Shown: positions 5,701-8,834 of the stretch, piece after piece | Layout: each line of letters starts with the position of its first letter | How positions within the stretch are numbered: position 1 is the stretch's first letter | Assembly: GCA_021129695.1 (NCBI GenBank) | Contig: JAJOKU010000093.1 | Coordinates: forward strand, 1 to 8,834 | Length of the DNA stretch: 8,834 nucleotides | Direction: 5' to 3' | Source of the DNA: a candidate division NPL-UPA2 bacterium | Lineage (GTDB): Bacteria > NPL-UPA2 > JAGMAN01 | Program-made: the position numbers and the translations under genes | Notes under the pieces: model-generated | Database searches by the model: none | What the model was told of the DNA's origin: nothing | The model's input: the letters and a program-made list of their open reading frames with translations, nothing else

Positions 5701-6510
5701 TCAGAGCTTCATAATGAATATTGCATAATAATACATCACGGGAGCAGTGAATAGGAGACTGTCAAAAGTATCCAGGATACCTCCATGGCCAGGAACTTTG
5801 CCTCCGCTATCCTTAAGCTCAACGCTGCGCTTGAGAAGGGATTCACTGAGGTCGCCAAGGATTCCGATTATCCCCAGAGCGAATCCAAGGGGAAGCGCAT
5901 GGCAGAGCGGGAATGGGTCGATTTTGAAGATAGCTCTCAAGGCAAAATAAGCAATGAGACTGGCTAACATCGCCGATAGCACTCCACCTACTGCTCCTTC
6001 TATCGTCTTATTCGGGCTAATGCGGGGGAAGAGCTTATGCCTCCCCCATGGCCTACCGATGGCAAAGGCTCCGCTATCCCCTATCCAGGTTATGAACCAC
6101 ACACTTAAGACCAGGCTCTCTCCGTTCTCTAATTTCCTTAAGCTAATCAGGTAGCCAAGCAATCCAATCACATAGAGTAGTCCTAAGATAGTCACCCCAC
6201 AGTTGGCAATGGCCAGACCAGGGTCCTTTCTGCCCATCTGCCATAAGAATGATGTTAGGATAGAAGCAACAATGATCGAGGATGGCCAAAGTGTTCCGTG
6301 CTCGTAGAAAATGCTGAGAAGCAGAACCAATCCAGCCACCATCCCTAAGGGGAGAAGAGGTCTTATTTTATTTCGGACTAATTGATAGAACTCAAACAAT
6401 CCAGCTAAGGAAATAGCCGCAATTAAAATCAGGAATGGCCATCCTCCCAACCTGATGAGAATAATGAAGATAGGAATGAAGATGATGGCCACTATTAGTC
6501 TATTTCGCAT
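5701..6510 (-). CDS. cdsA: Phosphatidate cytidylyltransferase (CDP-diglyceride synthase)
   Basis: A multi-pass membrane enzyme that makes CDP-diacylglycerol from phosphatidate and CTP, the branch point of bacterial phospholipid synthesis. The protein is almost entirely hydrophobic, with several membrane segments. It carries the family blocks WIGDSGAFAIGRPWGRHKL (142-160), PRISPNKTIEGAVGG (162-176) and the C-terminal signature beginning SLLKRSVELKDSGGKVPGHGG (224-244) and ending ILDTFDSLLF. The ATG at 6510, 4 nt after the uppS stop, gives 269 residues and the usual MRNRLIVAIIF-type start; its SD is weak (GGTGG). TTG at 6528 or GTG at 6525, overlapping uppS, are alternatives that would add six or five residues. 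The signature has Thr248 where the family pattern has Arg (ILDRFD). Identity rests on the rest of the signature and the gene order. Confidence 0.93.
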   Translation of the reverse strand: MRNRLIVAIIFIPIFIILIRLGGWPFLILIAAISLAGLFEFYQLVRNKIRPLLPLGMVAGLVLLLSIFYEHGTLWPSSIIVASILTSFLWQMGRKDPGLAIANCGVTILGLLYVIGLLGYLISLRKLENGESLVLSVWFITWIGDSGAFAIGRPWGRHKLFPRISPNKTIEGAVGGVLSAMLASLIAYFALRAIFKIDPFPLCHALPLGFALGIIGILGDLSESLLKRSVELKDSGGKVPGHGGILDTFDSLLFTAPVMYYYAIFIMKL

Positions 6511-6514
6511 TTTC

Positions 6515-7252
6515 TCAGATGCCACCAAACCTGCGCTTCCTCTCCTGATAATCTAAAAGGGCTCCTAAGAGATGATGCCTTCGGAAATCTGGCCAGTAGA
6601 CGGGGGTGATCCAGATTTCACTGTAAGAGACCTGCCAGAGGAGGAAGTTGCTTACCCGATGCTCCCCGCTCGTCCTGATGAGCAGGTCAGGGTCGGGGAC
6701 GTGAGAGGTGTATAAGTATTTCTCAAATATCTCCTCGCTGACCTCATCTGGCTTACAGACACCTTTCTCAACATCCTTAGCCAGGCTCTTAACTGCATCT
6801 ACTATCTCGCTTCTGCCTCCATAGTTAATAGCTAAATTGAGAATCAACCCCTCGTTGCCCTCCGTGCTCTTAATTGCCTTCTCCAGAGCCTCTTGAACTT
6901 TCGGAGGAAGCTCTTTCAGGCGGCCTATTGCCCTCAGTCTTACCTGGTTCTTGTTCAAATTGGGAAGCTCCCTCCTCAGAGACTCTCGCAGAAGACGCAT
7001 CAGCGTATCGACTTCCCGACGGGGACGTTTCCAGTTCTCTACCGAGAAAGCATAAAGGGTAAGCACTTTAATCCCTATCTCGCCGCAGGCTCGCACTATC
7101 TCCCTGACCGATTTTACCCCGGCCCTGTGACCAGCTACCCGGGGTAGATCCCTCTTCCTGGCCCAGCGTCCATTCCCATCCATGATGATGGCTACATGCT
7201 GGGGAAGTTTGGCCTTATCTAACTTCTCCTCCAACTCCTTCGCCTTAGTCAC
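6515..7252 (-). CDS. uppS: Isoprenyl transferase (undecaprenyl diphosphate synthase)
   Basis: A cis-prenyltransferase that extends farnesyl diphosphate with isopentenyl diphosphate to the C55 carrier lipid used in peptidoglycan and surface polysaccharide synthesis. It thus consumes the product of the MEP enzymes encoded downstream. Family motifs are IIMDGNGRWARKR (22-34, with catalytic Asp25), GHRAGVKSV (41-49), TLYAFSVENWKRP (65-77), INYGGRSEIVDA (142-153) and PDLLIRTSGEHRVSNFLLWQ (188-207), followed by Glu212 of YSE. I place the start at GTG 7252 because GGGGAGGG (7268-7261) lies exactly 8 nt upstream. The resulting 245 residues match the family, and the longer frame from ATG 7297 would place its start inside a predicted hairpin. 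The gene follows the ferredoxin after 105 nt and nearly abuts cdsA. Confidence 0.95.
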   Translation of the reverse strand: MTKAKELEEKLDKAKLPQHVAIIMDGNGRWARKRDLPRVAGHRAGVKSVREIVRACGEIGIKVLTLYAFSVENWKRPRREVDTLMRLLRESLRRELPNLNKNQVRLRAIGRLKELPPKVQEALEKAIKSTEGNEGLILNLAINYGGRSEIVDAVKSLAKDVEKGVCKPDEVSEEIFEKYLYTSHVPDPDLLIRTSGEHRVSNFLLWQVSYSEIWITPVYWPDFRRHHLLGALLDYQERKRRFGGI

Positions 7253-7270
7253 CGCAGTAGCCCTCCCCAC

Positions 7271-7292
7271 AAAGAAAGCCCCATGAAGGGGC
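7271..7292 (-). terminator. Weak intrinsic terminator or attenuator-like hairpin upstream of uppS
   Basis: On the minus strand GCCCC-TTCAT-GGGGC (7292-7278) is followed by TTTCTTT (7277-7271): a 5-bp all-GC stem, a 5-nt loop and a short interrupted U-tract. It lies 2 nt before the uppS Shine-Dalgarno. The stem is short, so it would give partial termination at most and could reduce uppS and later genes relative to pyrH, frr and the ferredoxin. Confidence 0.4.
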
Positions 7293-7294
7293 AG

Positions 7295-7328
7295 CACCTT
7301 CCTTCAGCTGAGGCAGCTGACTCAGGTG
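7295..7328 (-). repeat. Two-part inverted repeat in the ferredoxin-uppS spacer
   Basis: The minus strand can fold with an outer CACCT/AGGTG stem (7328-7324 with 7299-7295) and an inner 7-bp TCAGCTG/CAGCTGA stem (7320-7314 with 7310-7304) closed by a CCT loop, separated by a small internal loop. It lies immediately before the terminator-like hairpin at 7292. It may be an RNA-processing or stability element, or one half of an attenuator. The pairing is visible; the role is inference. Confidence 0.45.
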
Positions 7329-7357
7329 GACACAGGTTCATCGAGCCAGCAAGATGC

Positions 7358-7528
7358 TTATTTTTTAACAATAGCCTCGGTGGGGCAGATTTCAGCACAC
7401 TTACCGCAGTCATCGCACTTATCGGCATCAATGGAATACTGCTCCTCTCCTTCCTGGATAGCATTCACCGGACACTCGTCCAGGCAGGTCCCGCAGGCAA
7501 CACATTCTTCAGTAATTCTGTAGGCCAT
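7358..7528 (-). CDS. 2[4Fe-4S] bacterial-type ferredoxin
   Basis: A 56-residue electron carrier with two classic cluster motifs: CVACGTCLDECP (Cys9, 12, 15, 19) and CDDCGKCAEICP (Cys38, 41, 44, 48). The pseudo-twofold repeat, the acidic composition and the short length are those of clostridial-type ferredoxins. The start is the ATG at 7528 (MAYRITEEC), preceded by GGAGG (7541-7537) at 8 nt. An earlier in-frame ATG at 7543 overlaps the frr stop and the SD itself and is unlikely to be used. The gene sits 14 nt after frr, inside the classical frr-uppS neighbourhood where it is not usually found. Because IspG, encoded downstream, needs a low-potential electron donor, this ferredoxin is a reasonable candidate donor; that link is inferred from gene order only. 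Confidence 0.94.
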   Translation of the reverse strand: MAYRITEECVACGTCLDECPVNAIQEGEEQYSIDADKCDDCGKCAEICPTEAIVKK

Positions 7529-7536
7529 GTCCCTAA

Positions 7537-7541
7537 CCTCC
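7537..7541 (-). promoter_or_regulatory. Shine-Dalgarno that decides the ferredoxin start
   Basis: GGAGG on the minus strand lies 8 nt before the ATG at 7528. An upstream ATG (7543-7541) shares its G with this site and so cannot be served by it, which supports the shorter 56-residue protein. Confidence 0.75.
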
Positions 7542-7542
7542 A

Positions 7543-8109
7543 TTAGACTTCCAAAATTTCCTTCTCCTTGGACGCTAAAATCTTATCAACCTCTTCAATA
7601 TATTTATGAGTTAACTCGTCCATCTTCTCCTGTGCCCTTCGACTGACGTCCTCGGAGATCTTGCCTTCTTTCTCCAGCGCTTTAACAGAATCTCTCTCCT
7701 TATGTCTTACTCCCCGGATGGCCACTCTTCCCTCCTCAACCATCTTCCTCACCACTCTGACCAGTTCCTGCCGCCTCTCCTGGCTGAGGGGAGGGATGGG
7801 GAGGCGAATAACCTTGCCGTCGTTGTTAGGAGTCAAACCTATATCTGCTTTCAGGATAGCTCTCTCTATCTCCTCTAAGGTTGATCTGTCCCAGGGCTGG
7901 ATTACAATAAGGGTTGGCTCGGGAGTAAGGATGTTAGCTATCTGGTTAAGGGGAGTAAGTGTGCTATAGTAATTTGCCTTAACTCCGTCCAGCAATGCAG
8001 TAGATGCCCGTCCGGTGCGAATAGCGGCCAGTTCCCGCCTGGTCACTTCCACCGACTTTCGCATCTTCTCTTCCATCTCGCTGAGAATATCTTTAACTGA
8101 TTTTTCCAT
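7543..8109 (-). CDS. frr: Ribosome recycling factor
   Basis: Together with EF-G it splits post-termination 70S ribosomes. The 188 residues match the family. The N-terminal helix carries ELAAIRTGRAS (26-36), and the second domain follows with TPLNQIANI (52-60) and IQPWDRSTLEEIERAI (70-85). The C-terminal helices include RVAIRGVRHKERD (128-140), with Arg132 matching the functionally important Arg of the E. coli protein, and the charged tail to ILASKEKEILEV. GAGGAA (8121-8116) lies 6 nt before the ATG and within the last pyrH codons, and only 3 nt separate the two genes, so expression is coupled. The YYG(T/S)xTPL motif is shortened in character to YYSTLTPL (Ser for Gly), a mild change. Confidence 0.96.
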   Translation of the reverse strand: MEKSVKDILSEMEEKMRKSVEVTRRELAAIRTGRASTALLDGVKANYYSTLTPLNQIANILTPEPTLIVIQPWDRSTLEEIERAILKADIGLTPNNDGKVIRLPIPPLSQERRQELVRVVRKMVEEGRVAIRGVRHKERDSVKALEKEGKISEDVSRRAQEKMDELTHKYIEEVDKILASKEKEILEV

Positions 8110-8112
8110 TTC

Positions 8113-8829
8113 TTATTCCTCAACTATGGTTCCAATCGGCTCACCCAAAACGGCCCTCTTAATACTGCCTTTGCGCTTGAGGTTAAAGACAATGATTGGT
8201 AAGGAATTGTCCATGCAGAGGGAAATGGCCGTAGAATCCATCACCTTTAACTTTCTTTTAATCACCTCAATATAACTCAGACGCTCGTATTTTTTGGCTT
8301 TGGGGTTAAGCACAGGATCCGAGCTGTAAACTCCATCTACCCTGGTCGCTTTCAAAATCACCTCCGCTCCAATCTCAGTTGCCCTCAGGGCAGCAGCGGT
8401 GTCAGTGGTAAAATACGGATTGCCTGTCCCGCCGGCAAATATAACTACCCTTCCTTTCTCCAGATGGCGAATGGCCCGACGCCTGATATAGGGCTCAGCT
8501 AAATCTCGCATCTCGATGGCTGATTGCACCCTGGTATCCACTCCCATCTTCTCCAGGACTCCCTGTGAAGCAAGAGCGTTTATCCCGGTGGCCAACATTC
8601 CCATGTAGTCAGCTATGGACCGCTCCATCCCCTTAGCACTGGCTACTACTCCCCGGAAGATATTCCCTCCTCCAACCACCACGGCTATCTCGAGACCAAG
8701 CTCCCAAACATCCTTAATCTCCGAAGCCACTGAGCTAATCACCCTGGGGTCAAGACCATATTTCTGTTTTCCCTGCAGGGCCTCCCCACTCAGCTTCAGC
8801 AAAATACGTTTATACACCGACTTCTTCAT
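8113..8829 (-). CDS. pyrH: Uridylate (UMP) kinase
   Basis: It phosphorylates UMP to UDP with ATP, feeding RNA synthesis and UDP-sugar cell-wall precursors. It is a hexameric member of the amino-acid-kinase fold. Visible blocks are [12 protein letters not shown] (9-20, with nucleotide-binding Lys12), [10 protein letters not shown] (51-60), [13 protein letters not shown] (75-87), [20 protein letters not shown] (131-150) and [13 protein letters not shown] (160-172), then the MDSTA motif (197-201). At 238 residues it is close to the E. coli length. The ATG is 6 bases from the window edge, so its ribosome site cannot be seen, but [15 protein letters not shown] is the usual N-terminal pattern. It is the first gene of the visible cluster; in many bacteria rpsB and tsf lie upstream, beyond the window. 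Confidence 0.96.
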   Translation of the reverse strand: MKKSVYKRILLKLSGEALQGKQKYGLDPRVISSVASEIKDVWELGLEIAVVVGGGNIFRGVVASAKGMERSIADYMGMLATGINALASQGVLEKMGVDTRVQSAIEMRDLAEPYIRRRAIRHLEKGRVVIFAGGTGNPYFTTDTAAALRATEIGAEVILKATRVDGVYSSDPVLNPKAKKYERLSYIEVIKRKLKVMDSTAISLCMDNSLPIIVFNLKRKGSIKRAVLGEPIGTIVEE

Positions 8830-8834
8830 ATTTT

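Noticed and set aside
7253..7297. Longer uppS starting at ATG 7297
   Set aside because: That ATG has no good SD and the extension (LPLHGAFFVGRATA) runs through the terminator-like hairpin; GTG 7252 has GGGGAGGG at 8 nt and gives the family length.
7529..7543. Ferredoxin start at ATG 7543
   Set aside because: This ATG overlaps the frr stop and the SD that serves ATG 7528; the extra five residues are not ferredoxin-like.

Overview
This is a bacterial chromosome segment in which every supported gene lies on the minus strand, so transcription runs from high to low coordinates. In transcription order the genes are pyrH (UMP kinase), frr (ribosome recycling factor), a small 2[4Fe-4S] ferredoxin, uppS (undecaprenyl diphosphate synthase), cdsA (CDP-diglyceride synthase), dxr (DXP reductoisomerase), rseP (site-2 protease), ispG (HMBPP synthase), a small two-helix membrane protein of unknown function, and ilvB (acetolactate synthase large subunit). 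The SD and start codon of one more gene, probably ilvN/ilvH, sit at the left edge. The pyrH-frr-uppS-cdsA-dxr-rseP-ispG order is a classical bacterial cluster that joins nucleotide supply, ribosome recycling, the lipid carrier for cell-wall synthesis, phospholipid precursors and the MEP isoprenoid pathway.

Layout: 8829-7358 holds pyrH, frr and the ferredoxin with 3-14 nt between them. 7357-7253 is the only sizeable gap inside the cluster and contains two potential RNA hairpins, the second resembling a weak intrinsic terminator. 7252-1768 holds uppS through the two-helix protein, with gaps of 36 nt or less or short overlaps, consistent with one coupled transcript. 1767-1687 is a short intergenic region with a perfect short inverted repeat and a near-consensus sigma-70 promoter, which should start a separate ilvB transcription unit. 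No stretch of 300 bases lacks a gene. I saw no tRNA, rRNA, CRISPR array, insertion sequence or phage gene.

The content is mostly housekeeping. The points of interest are: (1) ispG carries an in-frame insert of about 30 codons that looks built from short non-coding repeats, including a CPEGSEG-type interspersed element; (2) the same IspG has Ala in place of the conserved Glu of the TEAG motif; (3) a ferredoxin is embedded in an operon that also encodes an electron-consuming Fe-S enzyme, IspG; (4) Dxr, CdsA, RseP and IlvB each depart from their family at normally conserved positions; (5) two stacked hairpins separate the ferredoxin from uppS.

Organism: a free-living type of bacterium with moderate GC (estimated by eye), using ATG, GTG and TTG starts with good Shine-Dalgarno sites. 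The repeat-like insert and the divergent motifs suggest an uncultured, deep-branching lineage, but the window alone does not fix the phylum.
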